A stretch of DNA of 64,000 nucleotides from Arcuatula senhousia (lineage: Eukaryota > Mollusca > Bivalvia > Mytilida > Mytilidae): contig OZ020317.1 of assembly GCA_963971305.1 (NCBI GenBank), positions 14,650,001 to 14,714,000 of the forward strand, written 5' to 3'. The notes beneath the pieces were generated by a model. The model had not been told where the DNA came from. It saw only the letters and a list, made by a program, of their open reading frames with translations, and made no database searches. This document shows, one piece after another, positions 13,801 to 28,800 of this stretch (position 1 is the first letter of the stretch; every line of letters starts with the position of its first letter). The position numbers were made by a program, and so were the translations under genes.

Positions 13801-16800
13801 AGTAACCAGCCCTGAATTGAAATTCTACCTGTTTTTGCTATATACATGATATAGCCAGTCAAATTTTCATGAATTTTAGCCAGCCCTGCCCAAAAGTTAC
13901 CAGTCTCGGTCTGGCGGGCAGGCTGTTATTTCCAACTCTGGATATTTTATTTAGATCTTTTATATTTTAAGCTAGACCCATGTTCAGAGAAGCGATATAC
14001 AGTACTAGACGATTTCCGTAGATCTCCAACTCACTACATCAACCCATCTGAGAGAAGACTTTGTGATAACAGAATTAAACAGGACTGGTACAGACTACAA
14101 GTCAATGGATCAGATGCTCAGATACCAACCACTTGTGTTCCAGTTAGTGTTTTGTAATTTTATAATACTACATCTAAGTGGTAGATCCAGAAAGGGTGTT
14201 CCAGGATTTGGAGACCCCCTTTCCTTTGAAAATTCTGTTATTTTTGATTAGATTTTTGACAATCTTGGTTTGGAACCCCCTTCCACTTTAATGACTGTGT
14301 GTGGATCCCTTTAAAAAAATTCCAAATCTGCTCTACTCGTTCAGTATAAGAGTTTTCATAGGATCATTAAAAAAAAGCATGCCATCAAACCTTCAATGTT
14401 GTTGAGGCAGATCTGCTCCTGCATTAAAAAGATATCTATTTTTTTCTCCTAAAACTGTTTATACACTGTACATACCGGGTACATGTATACAAGGTGGTCT
14501 ATCACAATTAAAGTTGGAGGATAAACAAATCATTAACCTGAAAGCATCTTGCTAAAAAAAAAAATTTTTTGCATACTGTAAACCTGGAAATTTTCGCGCA
14601 GTCTTTCTTTCGCGGTTGTACGGAAAAATATTAGTTTGCGCAGTTTTAATTTCGCGTTGAAAAGTTATTGTCCATAAACTACAATGGAAGACAAACATAT
14701 TTTCGCTGTTTAATTTTCAAGCTAACAATGTCAAGGCAAAAATCGCGAAAATAAAACTGCCACGAAAATTTTGGTTTACAGTAATTCTTATTTTGAACAT
14801 TACATGTATCTTTTTACATCTTTACTATTGTTTTTTTTCCACTTTATTCAACTGAAAATAGGATGTTTGTAAACTTTTGTTTACCTGTTTTACTGAATTG
14901 ATTTTATCGAAATATTATGCATGAAAGTAAAAAGACTACATTGTTTGACAGAAAATATGAAATTCCAACAAATATGGGCTGTGGGGTCTTTGGCACATTA
15001 ACATTACTGTGGATTCATTTATTTTCGTGGGTACCAATTTTCGTGGTTTGTTGAAAAAGGATCTGTTCGTGGATTTTTAATTTCGTGGTTCTGATGTCTC
15101 CAGCATACAGATCAATGTTAAATTTCCTTTTCGTTGGGTATCAAATTTCGTGGATGAAGGCTACCCACAAAAACCACGAAAATTGATACCCTACGAATAA
15201 TAATGAAACCACAGTATATATTACTACTGTTATTAACCTACTACACAAAGAGTGCTTGTTGTACTGAAAGATTGTTGGCTTATCTTTTTAAAATTGATAT
15301 TTGCAGGAAGGGTGTGGCACCAGAGCTCCAATATGGTTATCCCCTCCCTCAAAAGGACTTCCCCCTCCTGGAAAGAAGAGCCGTACCCATGCCTGTGCCT
15401 CTTTCGCTGTCCCTGGTAGCCAATCCAATTGCTGTGGGTTGAAATTTCCAATCGCTATCAAGAATTGTGGGACTTACTTTGTCTATCGATTACGGAGCAC
15501 TAAAGGATGTGATTTGGCCTACTGCTCAGAAGGTTTGACATTTTCCAATTGTTTTTAAATTCAAACTTGTTTAAACACCATGTACTCCACATGGTTGGTA
15601 TCCTTGATGCTGAATGTTGCTTCTTCTTTCAAACTTTTTGATTTCTCTATACCTCTTTACCTGTACATGTATCTCCATGGTTATTAAAATTATAGAGCAT
15701 ATTATGATAAAATAAAGATTTTGGGACAAAGGTTTTGAAAAAAACATAAATAATAGAACATTAAACATATTTAAAAATCTGCAGTTTCCGAAAGTCCTTG
15801 TCAAATAATCTATTGTTAAATGAAACAAGCACCAATTTTGGCTCATTTCAGTAATTCCATCATTGATGTGGAGTTGGACATGTCTATGTTGTGCACAGAC
15901 AAATGTTTTGAAAAGAACATGAGTAGCAGAACATCAAGCATATTTAAAAATCTGCAATTTCTGAGTCCTTGTCAAATAATCTATTGTTCTAATATATACA
16001 CTGTTGATCTTTTAAATGAAACAAGCACCAATTTTGGCTCATTTCAGTTATCCATCGTGGCTGTGGTGTAGGACAAGTCTATGTTTTACATCTACAGAAA
16101 TGTGTAGGTGAGTTATCTCCATTATTAGATATATGTATAGTTTTTGTAACTGTTGTGAAACTTTTATTTAAAAGACTTCACACTTTAAAAATTTATAGGT
16201 AGTTCAATTTGTTGTGACAAAAATTAAGTTTGTCAGAGTATAGACCCATTTTATCATGCATTGTTAACATAATATAGTGTTGTCAATTATAAGTTGGTGG
16301 TGGAAGCTGGAAGAAGATACCAAAAGACTACAACCTTGGGCATGGAACTGATGAACATGTACATGTGCCAGTTACAATTTTTATACGACCGCAAAATTTT
16401 TGCGATCGTATTATGTTATGGCGATGTCGTTGTCGTTGTCGTCGTCGTTGTCGTCGTCGTTGTCGTTGTCGTCGTCTGTAGACACTTTGGTTTCCGTGCG
16501 ATAACTTTAGTTGTAGTTAACCAATTGGTATAAAATTTTGATAAGATGTTTATAACCACTAAAGGAAGGTTGGTATTGCATTTGGGGTTTCTGGCCCCTA
16601 CCGTTTAGGAAAAAAGGGCCAAAAGGGGCAAAAATGGGTGTATTGACAAAACCTCTGTAGAATGTTTCATTTTTATCCGATTTTGATCATTCTTTTTTTA
16701 TTGTATTCCTCTTTAAATTCTGTTAACAAAATGTATCAACGGCTTTTATGTATCTTGTACTGTTAAATTGCTACTGGGGGTCAAAAAAGGGCCACACCCA

Positions 16801-19800
16801 AAAAATCGACTTTTTTATTTGTAGTCCGATTTTCAAAATCTTTTTTTCATTGGAATCCTTGTGAAAATCCCTGCCTGGGTTTTTCAATCAGATTTGCAAT
16901 ATCTCTTAACGTTTTTGAGAAATTAGGGGTCAAAGGGGTCAAAAACGCTGTTTTTAAAAGTTTATCAAGGCAAATAGTTTTAAACCAAAAATTAAGTTGT
17001 AGTGGGCCTGCCAATTGTTATGAAGTTTTAATATGATGATTATATCCACTAAAGGAATGTTGGTTTTGTATTTGGGGTTTGTGGCCCCTTCTGTTTTAGA
17101 AAAAAAGGGCTAAAACGGGTGTATTGACAAACTTGTTGTAGAATGTTTATCATTCATTTGATTTTGAAAATTCTTTTTTTATTGAATTCATCATTTAATT
17201 CTATCTACTAAATGTGTCAATGATTTTGATATGTACATGTATTTCACCATTACATTGCTACAGGGGGGCTAAAGACAGGCCACGCCCATAAAATCAACTT
17301 TTTAGCTCACCTGGACCGAAGGTCCATGTGAGCTATTGCCATCACTTGGCGTCCGTCGTCGTCCGTCGTCGTCGTCGTCCGTCGTCGTCCGTCGTCGTTA
17401 ACTTTTCTTTGAAAATCTTCTCCTCCTAAACCACTGAAGGGATTGTTTTGAAACTTTGCACACTTCATCTATGGGATGTCCTCTACCAAGATTGCACAAA
17501 TGGTGACCGCTGTCCAAACAACATGGCCGCTGTTACTAAAAATAGACCAGGGGGGTCAGACTACTGTTTTTAGCTTGTATATCAAAAAGTATAAGAGATA
17601 GATGAAATTTAATGCCACGCTACTGCTTCAGCATCAAAAGCTCTACAAAAGTCTTCATTGAGTCAAAGTTGTCAGATGACCCCTTATAGGAGTTATGGCC
17701 CCTTAAAGGTGAAAAATAGCATTTTTTCGTGTTTTTGGATTATAGAATGAAAATTATTACAGATAGAGAAAAGTTGTTGCTTGCTTAAATGTTCAGCTCA
17801 TTTAGCTCTACAAAATTCTCCATAGGGTCGAAGTTGTCAGTTGACCCCTTATAGGGGTTACAGCCCCTTAAAGGCGAAAAATAGTGTTTTTGGCCTACAA
17901 AATGAAAACTATTACAGATAGAGAAAAGCTGTTGCTTGCTTAATTGATCAGCTCATTTAGCTCTACAAAAGTCGTCATAGGGTTGAAGTTGTCAGATGAC
18001 CCTTTATAGGGGTAACAGCCCCTTAAAGGCGAAAAATAGTGTTTTTGGCCTATAGAATGAGAACTATTGCAGATAGAGAAAAGCTGTTGCTTGCTTAAAT
18101 GTTCAGCTCATTTAGCTCTACAAAATTCTCCATAGGGTCAAAGTTGTCAGATGACCCCTTATAGGGGTTACAGCCCTTAATGGCTAAAGAATAGTGTTTT
18201 TTGGCCTCTAGAATGAAAACTATTACAGATAGAGAAAAGCTGTTGCTTGCTTAAATGATTAGCTCATTTTAATAGCTCTACAAAGTTGTCATAGGGTTGA
18301 AGTTGTCAGATGACCCCTTATAGGAGTTACAGCCCCTTAAAGGCTAAAAATAGTGTTTTTGGCCTACACAATGAAAACTATTACAGATAGAGAAAAGCTG
18401 TTGCTTGCTTAAATGATCAGCTCATTTAGCTCTACAAAAGTCGTCATAGGGTTGAAGTTGTCAGATGACCCTTTATAGGGGTTACAGCCCCTTAAAGGCG
18501 AAAAATAGTGTTTTTGGCCTATAGAATGAAATCTATTGCAGATAGAGAAAAGCTGTTGCTTGCTTAAATGTTCAGCTCATTAAGCTCTACAAAAGTCTCG
18601 ATAGGGTTGAAGTTGTCAGATGACCCCTTATAGGGGTTACAGCCCCTTAAAGGCGAAAAATAGTGTTTTTGGCCTATAGAATGAAAACTATTGCAGATAG
18701 AGAAAAGCTATTGCTTGCTTAAATGTTCAGTTCATTTAGCTCTACAAAAGTCTCCATTTGGTCATAGCAGTCAGATGACCCCTTATAGGGATAATAGCCC
18801 CTGAATAAACATCTTTTAATTTTGTTTGTTTATATAATGAAAATTATATCAGATAAAGAAAAGTGGTTGCTACTTTTAATGTTAATTTCATTAGAAGCTC
18901 TTAATAAAAGTCTCTATAGAGTCAAAGTGTACAGACAGCCCTTAAAATAACATTTTGCAAGTTTTTGGCCTACAGAATGAAAACTATTGCTGTAAGAGAA
19001 AAGCTGTTGCTTGCATAAATGTTCAGCTTATTCAGCTCTACAAAGTTCTTCATAGGGTTGACATCAAGACCAGGTGAGCGATTCAGGCTCCTGGGAGCCT
19101 CTTGTTTATTTGTGGTCCGATTTTCAAAATCTTTTTTTCATTGGATTCCTTGTGAATTTTTGTGCCTTAATTTTTAATCAGATTTGCAATATTTTTACTG
19201 TTTTTGAGAAATTAGGGGTCAAAGGGCCAAAATTGTAAATTAATACATGTTTATAAATAAGGCTTTTTGTATTAGATGTTGATGTAAATATAAATGTGTC
19301 AAAAATGAATTTTTAAGTCCACCACAGGATGCATGTGTCAAAAAGCATTGTAAGTCCACCATGGGCTTTATGTGACCAAAACAATGGACTATCCATACTG
19401 GGCCTCCAACATTCAGGGTTCAACTTGTTGCGGTCGTATCATGCTGCGCTCGGCGTAGCTTTTTATTTTTTCATAGATTTCAAAGCAGGACTTAACAGTA
19501 AGGCGGGATCCAAGGAAAGGATAACAGGACGTACTGTTAAGCAAAATAGTGTCCTATAAAATTTTGTCCACTCTGCCATACTTAACACTGAAAAATCTAG
19601 AGGACAAAATTTCATATCTCTTAAGCATTTTATTCTGTCCTTGGACTTCATCATAGGAGTGAATGCCACTCAAGACAATATTTCACAGCGGACACTATTT
19701 TATGTTACAGTACAACCCCCCATAATTGACCAAAACTATGTTTTTGCTCATAATCAATGTAAAAAACACTAAAAAAAAATTACGGCTTCCCTTCACTTAA

Positions 19801-22800
19801 GTCCTGGATCCTCCCCTGACAGTCCAGATAAATCATTTCTAATGATTAACAAAATGACAAAAACAAATTCTTTCTTTCCATCTTCTTAATTTTAATGAGT
19901 GTTGAATAGACAAAATGTACAGTATCTTGCATAACCAAAGTCATTGCTTGGAACTTTATTGTAATTTTGATTTGAAGATAACAATATTTTTAATATTTTT
20001 TTTAGAAATTCTTGTACAGATTTCCAAGCCAAAACTCCATGTGAAAAAGTACCAAGATCGGGTATCAGTAATGTGTTTGTTTGATGTGTACAATACAACT
20101 GTTTCTGAACACAAACCAACCTTCTCAGTGACTTGGATCAGAATAAGAAATGGAGTGTCTACAATTATCAAATTCAAGTTTATATCAGATACAAAAGATC
20201 AAGTGGTCCTTGGCAAAGATGTCCACACTGGTGATTCGGTTAGTTCATTTAAAGATTCAGAAATGTATATGCCCCATTAAAAGTAGAGAGGCATATAGTG
20301 TTTGGGTGAGTCTGCCCTGCCAGATAAGTGTGGCTCCCGCAGGGTTAAAAATGACCTGCGACCTGAGGACTTTTTAAGGGCGACTTCTGACCTACACTTC
20401 ATAAAATCTAACTATGCCAAAAAACGACATGCGACCTCCGCCAAAATATGCCTTTTAAAAGCGACCTTGTGACCTGAGAGGGGTACCCTGCTGGAGCCTC
20501 ATAAGTATGGAATCATCATGAAACTTTATACACATAAACATCAGGGTATGAACAAACAAAAATCATCAAAAATTGTCGACTGATTATATTAAAAGTGGAT
20601 GATACACAGTTTTACCCACCCGTTGAAGTTAGTTTACCATGATGGAAGTGTGATACCATTATGAAAATTAATACACACATACATCAGGGTATGAATAGAC
20701 AAAAATCATCATAAAACTGTACCTGTCTCATCAACTTTATTGTTAAGTAATTTCAAGAAAAATAAATGTTACGAGATGGGGCCAATGTGTCTTTTGGACA
20801 TATTCTTGTTAAAAACAAATTATGACAAATGTATACCCCTTGCAAAGGGTTTATACCAATCACCCTGGGTGCTTCCCATTATGCGGTTTGCACCAGTTGA
20901 ACCTTAGATTCGTGTTCCATTACCTGGTTCGGCACAAGCGGTTTGCATCAAAAGACGAACCAGACGAACCGGTGACAACACAAAATAAACCGGTATGAAC
21001 CGCATAATGGAAAGCAACCCTGGTCTAACTGTCCATTTTAATTTCCTGTTTTCATGTTTAATATTTTATTTACTTCAAATATTAATCCTTAAATCTAGAA
21101 TGTTTAGGAAAACATGGGGGGGGGCATATCATTTTTCAAATGAACTTTAATTTATGTGTGATTATTATTATGTTTTAGGTTGCATGTGAGGTCATGCCAG
21201 TACATCAAACAAAAAGTAAAATGTCAGCAACATTATTTCTTGGGATTCAGGTAATACTAGTATAAGAAATTCAAACTTTCAAAGATTATGTTAATTATTA
21301 TTTTTGTTTTCAAAATGGTTTCCCAGTATAAGTGGAGGGCAATATCCCATGCAGGTTAGAGATCCTTTTGTAGAGTTTGACAATAATTTTAGTTTGGGGG
21401 CTAATACAAAGACAACCGTATAGCGGGAAATTTTTGTGAGGTTCTAATTTTCGATATCTTCGCGCCCATTACTCTGTCACGAAATTTAGAACCTGTGTAA
21501 AATAGAATCAACATAAATTTGTAATGAGAATGTTATTAAATCGCGAAAATAAATGTCCGCGTATATAACAACTTAGTCATTTGGAATGAAATTGTGAAAT
21601 TTGCACGCCGCGAAAATTACCCGCTATAGGTATATTCTCAAATTGCAAAAAAAGGAAATCATTTTATTCTTGCAAATGGACTTTAATTTATTTGTTTTTT
21701 TATTATCTTTTAATTTGCATGTATCACATATTAATTTAAACTTACTTTGGTTGACAAAGTTGGTTTATTTTGTTTTTTTTTTCAGTTAATGGAGCAAGGT
21801 TTAGTAATAAGTGAGAATGGAGCTCCACAAACTCTGACTTTTGTATCCACTGTACCTCTAATGTGTGACAAGGAGAATGTCAGATGTAAACTAGACATGG
21901 TTTTAACTATGAAATATCCTAAAGGTTTGTAAAGAAGTTAATTTGGACCTTAGATTTAGATTATTGTATAAACAAAAGCATTTACTGCAATATTATTCCT
22001 CCAGCAAATTGAAACAAAGATTTGGATATATAGAAATCAGTCCACCCCCAGTCCTGGCATATCTGGTTGGCACAATCTTCCTGAACTACTTGATAGATTT
22101 TGAGGAAACTTTACATGAAGCCTTACATCATAAGGACATGTGCAGGAAGAAATTTCATTGCTCTAGGATATTCAAGGTAGACAAGTAGAATTCTTTTTTA
22201 ATTATAGAGTTTAAAATAAAGTGAGTATTACCCTTTAGTGAGCTTGTTCAAAGTATTTCAGGTATTTGAAGAACATTTTAGAAAATGTTTAAAGATTCCT
22301 GCATTATTGTGTTATCATAAAATAAATCTCATTTCTCTTGAAAACAATAAATATAAATTATTTTAAAAAACATCAGTGATTCCTTATTTTCTAACAAAAA
22401 TGCATCAAATATTAACAAAAAAAATGGCAACCTATGTTTAAACAAACCACTGGCAACCTTTAATGATTTCTTAAAGATCCCTAAGCTATCATAATGCTAC
22501 ATTGCCTATTTTAGGACTTACTGTGAATTCATTTATTTTAGTGGGTACCAATTTTCGTGGTTTGATGAAAAATTGTCAGTTCGTGGATTCTTGAATTCGT
22601 GGCTCTGTAGTTTGCAACATACAAACCAATATAAAATCTCCTTTTCGTGGAGTATCAAGTTTCGTTGGTCAAGCCACCCACGAAAACCACAAAAATTAAT
22701 ACCCCACGAATAATAATGAAACCATAGTATACAATTTGTTTGATTTTTTGCTATGTAAGTTAATAGTTGATATGTTTTAGATAATACAGTTTCCAATGTG

Positions 22801-25800
22801 ATGCTGTCCCGCTGTCTCCTGCAGTTCCAACCCAATACTGTATGTCAGGGAATAGGATGTATTACTCAACAAGTTACAGTTGCCATGACACCCAATCTCC
22901 ATGGTTACAAGGTCAAAGAGGTCAACATTTCAGGTTACATTTATGTTGATGATAAGACAGAATGGATACAGGATTCTGTACAAGCAAAGGTAAAGATGAT
23001 CTCTTAAGGCAAAAAAAAGTGAGATGTGGAATAACTAGACAGCATTTGCAAACCCAAAGAGCAATTGAAAATCTCCATATGAAAACCATAAAGTAGCCAT
23101 CAATATGCATGCTGTATTGAAATTTGTCGTAGATAAAAAGTTTGATACACAAGATTCAAAACTATAAATCTTAAAATTACACACACCCCGCCCCCGCTCT
23201 GGAAATAAATCAACTTGCATAAAGATAAGTACAAACATAAGCTTTTACAAAGATTCCTGGCTTTGGACTGGCACATATAAAAAAAAAAGGAATCATTTTA
23301 TCTATCTGTTCACATGCATCGTAAGTGTAACTATGTCATGTAAAAAACTGAATATTTATAGATCTATGACATTTTTTACTATTTCAGATAACAGTAGAAG
23401 ATCTTCCATCAGCCTCTTGTTATGTTACTGCTGGAGTATTTATATCATCTTTTCAGGAGAGGTAATGTCTTATTGTAATGTTTGCTTTTCAAATTCTTCT
23501 GTGTAGTTATATATTTGAAGTTCACGAACATTTTTTTTCAAATTTTCATGGTTTAATATTTTGGGAGGTTGCTTTTCAAAATATGCATATTTTAAAATTA
23601 TTTCCATTGACTTCATTGGTCTGCAAATTATACCTAGATTCTTAATTGAATAAAAAGCGTATTTTAAAAACTTTCTTGTATCTGTCATATATCTGAAGCA
23701 TGATAATATCACTAGAAAAAAGTTAAACAGTTGAGTCAAAGGTACATACCTAAGATCTTCTAGCAATGACTTCATCTATGATTTTGAAATAGCAATAAAA
23801 GTGATTTTTGTCTTTTTCAGTATATCCAAGTTACCAAGAAGGGGAACTTATGTTTTAGTTAAAAGTATTACCAATGAGTTTGAGGTAAAATAAAAGATTT
23901 ATTTTTTCTTTGCTACAAAAGAATACATTAAGATGTAGCATCACATGGCATAATACCAAAAATTATAGAGATAGATAAATCTACAACTATCAGTGCAGAT
24001 ACAGAAAAGGAAATGATTTCCACTATGGATAAAAGTTATGCCAATTTTGCTAAAAATCTAACAAAAATAACACAATTTCTTAAGAAAAGGGGGATGCAAC
24101 CCTTAAAACACCCCTTCTGGATCCAGAACTAAACTATCCAATTTAGCATTCACTTGCAATCATTACCTGTTATGCCACTCAAACCACTCATTTTGTCTGT
24201 GAAATAACCAGAAACTTGAACAATAACAGCCAAACAAAAAAAGTAAAAATTCTTATACTCTTTACTAGGAACTCTTCAGATTCACCATTGTTCAGTTATC
24301 AAATTGATTGTAAGATCATAAGCTCAAATATTTTTAATTACAGGTACAGATTCGTGTCAGTACATGTGCATCAGATGACCTGTTGTGTATTTGTGGTGTG
24401 GCTGTATATTACTGGGAGACCAGACTTCTGATTGATAGCTGTCAGACAGGGGACCAGTCTAAGGACATATTTATACAATATCTACCTCAATCCAGGGCCA
24501 ATATGAAGATCTATGAAGGCAGACATGGAAAGTTGATCTATGTATGTATGATATGTTAAAACTGAAATATGCTATCATCAAGTTCCCAATCCACAGATAG
24601 GTTTTTGACTTGATATTGAGGAGATGACCGATTCAAGGATGCTTACTTCATATTTGAGTATTCACCTCAAAATTGACTTTTTACAAAGGTTCATGACAAA
24701 CATAATGACTTCAACTTTTTTTTGTTATTTTCCTTTAATATTTATGAAGCAACATTCTGTCTGCTCTGACTTCTGATAACTTAAACTTTTATCAGAGCAT
24801 GTTAGATTACATGTATATCATACAGGATTTTCTAAATTAAGCATCACATTTGTAACACCTATCACAGTTATAGTTTTTGGCAAGATTTCTCGAAGTTAGA
24901 ATTCAAGTTAAAATGGTAAAAGTCAGGCTGCAGAAGCTGGTATGTAAAAAATTTTATCACAACATTCCTCTAAGCAACTAGTAACCACAGCTTCTTGATA
25001 ATTGGTATGGGTTCAGTTTAAGGTCTGTTGCTCACCTACTTCCTGTTTAACAAAATACAGCCATTTTTCACCTAGACAGATTTTTTATTGTTAAACATTT
25101 ATATTTTTAGATCCTGCTTGATAACAAGGCCCAGCTTAGGATCGACCTTAGACAGAATAGTTTGGCGGTTACAGTCCAGGTATCTGGTTACTTCACGGAC
25201 AAAATGAGTGGTTTGTGTGGCATTATGGGTAATGAATCCAGTGGTGATGAAGATAATGAACTAAATGTTGAGGATTTGAGGTGAGATTTGTACTTAAAAG
25301 GATGTTCGCCACTATTATTGAAAATTAATAGGTTTCAAATTTGATGCCTTAAATGAAAAGTAAAAGGTATAAAATAAGCCAAAAATTTAGATAGGTTCCT
25401 GACCTCATTTTCAAGATAATTGACGTTAAAGTTTTGGCGGGAAAAGGTATTCTCAGACTTTTTCAAAGGTTCAGCATTAGCACTATTTAGCTGTTAAAAC
25501 CCATGACAAATTAAATAGGATTTGATAAAACTTTGTCTATAACCTCTTTATGACATATTATAGACATTAATAACAAGAAAATAGGGAGTACGTGGGTAAA
25601 AATTGTAATCCTATTTTGATGGTAAAATCCAGAGAATTCCGAAAAAATGACAGAAATGCCAAAACAAGACCAGCGAGCATCCTTAATGCAAATGTACTGA
25701 AAGCTGATACCTTTTCATATGACTTTAAACATGTTTGTAATTTCTCTATACTTAGCTCTGTTATCAAAATTCCATGTTATATTAAAAAATATAATGATAC

Positions 25801-28800
25801 AGTTCTAGACTCCCATCCATAAAAATAACAGAAAAAAGTTGCTGCCAAGATTTCATGGTTTACAGTGATGACTCAAAATTTGTGTGCCTTTTGCAAAAGC
25901 AGGAAATATGTATTTTTAAGTCAATAGTTTAAAGGTCAAGGTTGCATTAACTTCAACAAATATGCATGCAGGACATCTCATGCAGTACTCTTGCATGTGA
26001 TTGGCTTTTTAAAACTTTTATTGTGTTGATTGTTAATTTTCATGTAAGATTGTAGGTTGATAGCTTTATCAAAAGAAAATATAAATAAAATGTATTAATT
26101 AAAAGCATTTCAGAAACAAAATCACATTGGCATAATATCGAACAATGGATAAAGAGTTGTTGATACAATTGTATAAGTTGATCCAAAATCCATGTATCAT
26201 ATATTTAAATTCTGCTTTCTCTATTTTAGATTGATGCCTGGGTTAAGTTTGTTTGACAATTCTGAACTATTTCCATTGTCCATGACGACAGAGTTACCGG
26301 AGTGTGATTGTTCTCGTTCATCTTACCAGACCTCATGTCCTACATCAACCTCAGATCTACCTCAGTTCCTATTTACTCTCAAAGAGACTACTTCTTATTG
26401 GTTGAACCAAACAAAACTGTCCAATCAAAATCAAGATTACTTATTCAGTGGGGATTTTAATGATGAGGAGATTGTTTTGAAACAGGTACCCTCAAAAGAC
26501 GGACAGCTGGCAAATGACCAATGTCAGAAAATGTTTGCAACTTCAGGGATTGCAAAAACATGTCTAAACAAAATCAAAATAAACATTGACAATGTTGTAA
26601 ATATTTGTGTTGCCTTGGCAACATCGTACAGGAATTCAACATGGATTCCAGAAGTTTTGAGATTGTTGGAAAATTTATGTGAGACCAATCTTCATAACAA
26701 TGAAGAACAAGACACTTCTGATATTAACATTGAAGACATACGACAAGCCATTCTTTGTCCTGAAGGTTGCTATGGTAACGGTATGTGTACAGAGACAGGA
26801 TGTTTCTGTTACCATGGATACACTGGTATCGAATGCCTCACAAGAACAGGTAAGTTTCTCAAACATTGTTTCACAGACAGTGATTTCTATCATGTATGTT
26901 TTTTTAATGGAAAAGTATATTGAAAGTGTTGTGCATTGTTAAATTAGACAATTTTTTCAAAAAATTTCTCCTGATATTCATTTTCATTTGCATTGTAGGC
27001 GGTTCTATATAATTTTGAAGAAAAGTGCATAGTTTATTTCTCTATTTACCGGCTTTGGTGGTCAGGGATCAATTATTTAGGACTTCTTTTTAAGCTTACC
27101 TTAATGAATGAGAAACTTAACATGCTTAGGCTATGGCCAATCTTGTAGATGAAATAGAGTTATACTGATGAGAGGTTACTCCTTGAAATATCAATTTACA
27201 GCATAACCAAATTAACAGTTTTATACCCGTTTTTGGTATTGTTATATGGAAAAAAAGTACTTACTTTTAACATTTTGTTGGGTTTCAGAACAATATTTCT
27301 ATTAGTCATTTCACAAACTCAACCCTCTTGCTGCCAAAAGGACAACTGTGTCCACTACCGGCTCACTGCCAAACGAATATATGTATCCACTACCGGTTCA
27401 CTGCCAAACGGACATATGTGTCCACTACCGGTTCGCTGCCAAACAAACATATATGTCCATCCGACAAAATGATCCAATGCAACTTTATCATTCCTTATAA
27501 TTTAACACGCCTTTAATGATAGAAGAATAACTAATAAACAATATGGAACAAAATGTAAAAGTGGTTTTCATGTATTGTTACCGTAAGTCCGTAACAAGGT
27601 CAAAAATAAAAAAAGATGTCTCATTTGATCAAATATTCTATTGTAATGTCAGGAAATTGTGGTGTTGGCGACGTCATTCAAAGTTTTAGTCTGGTAGCAA
27701 GAGGGTTAAGTATTTTACATATTTGTATTGTTTTTTCCCCCAGAAATTATTACAACCTCAACTTTGCCAACTACCACCACAACAAAATCAACTGCAGCAA
27801 CCGCAACAAGTACTACCTCAACAACAACTACCATGACAACCACAACCACTGAAGCATATCCTGTCACCTTGGTTACCTGTGATGTCAGACAAAATGGCTG
27901 CAGATCTGTAAATGTGGCCTTGACCTACAATTATAGAGAGTCTCCATATCAATGTCATGTGACCCTTGTACAGGTTTGTTATATCAATTAGTTTACTTTG
28001 CATATCAGACAATAGACCATATCAGACTAGAAAACTCAGAAAATAGATTTAAGGGTGCAAGGTATAGTTTTGCAAAGTGACGTCATCAGATGAAAGCAAC
28101 ATCACCTTCATGCTTGAATGGAAATAAGATATTTTCCTGTAATATGGACATCTATATATCAATAAAAAGCTGAAATTCACCACTTTTTAATGGAACCCAC
28201 ATAGTAGACTTATTCATATTTGAATATTTCATCAAAACTGTCCAAAATGAACAAAAAAGGGGGTGTTTTGTGTAAAATTTATGGGTGTCATCCCATTTCT
28301 GAGGCTAAATTCCACTGACTTGTGACCAAATTTCAAGTCTTAATAATAGATCGCTTGAAAGAGCATGTCACTTAGGGCAAAAATTTGGAACAAAAAGGGT
28401 ACGCTTTCCAGCTCTAAAGAAAAATATTTTTGTTTACCTGAAAAGTGTCATTTTGACATCTGCAAATATGGCGGGATTTATAGTTGTCTCCCTGCACACT
28501 GAAGTTCTTATAAAAAAATTTTAAAAAAGAAAATAAACCTGTTGTGGCATTTTTAATACAAAAATATATCTAAACAATCATAAAAGTTTAAAATATTTGA
28601 TGATTTTCACTTCAGCTATATGAATAGACAGGGATTCCCTTACCTGTGTTTAATGTATTTGGTAAAACTCACTAGTATTTTATACGAAACTGTGTCTTGC
28701 ATCGTTTAAAGCATTATGATGCATGAATATTCTGATGAAAGCAACTTTTTCTGTTTCGGTATCTTATTGCGAACACAATGGTACCTTATTTTTGTCGTTG

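Larger units (their letters stand above)
1817..13975 (+). other. Intron 1 of the VWDE-like gene, filled with mobile DNA
   Basis: No host exon was recognised here. The stretch holds several repeats listed separately: a palindromic element near 2908, broken tandem repeats with a LINE 3' end near 4700-5740, an antisense LINE end near 8100, two inverted-repeat elements (about 10047-11043 and 11413-13201) and a small MITE at 13227. In 1817-2900, 3100-4690, 5745-8090 and 8435-10040 I see only AT-rich, non-coding sequence. Confidence 0.4.

Noticed and set aside
16294..16533. Frame with a poly-Val stretch
   Set aside because: It is a GTCGTC/GTTGTC microsatellite at the start of a tandem-repeat element.
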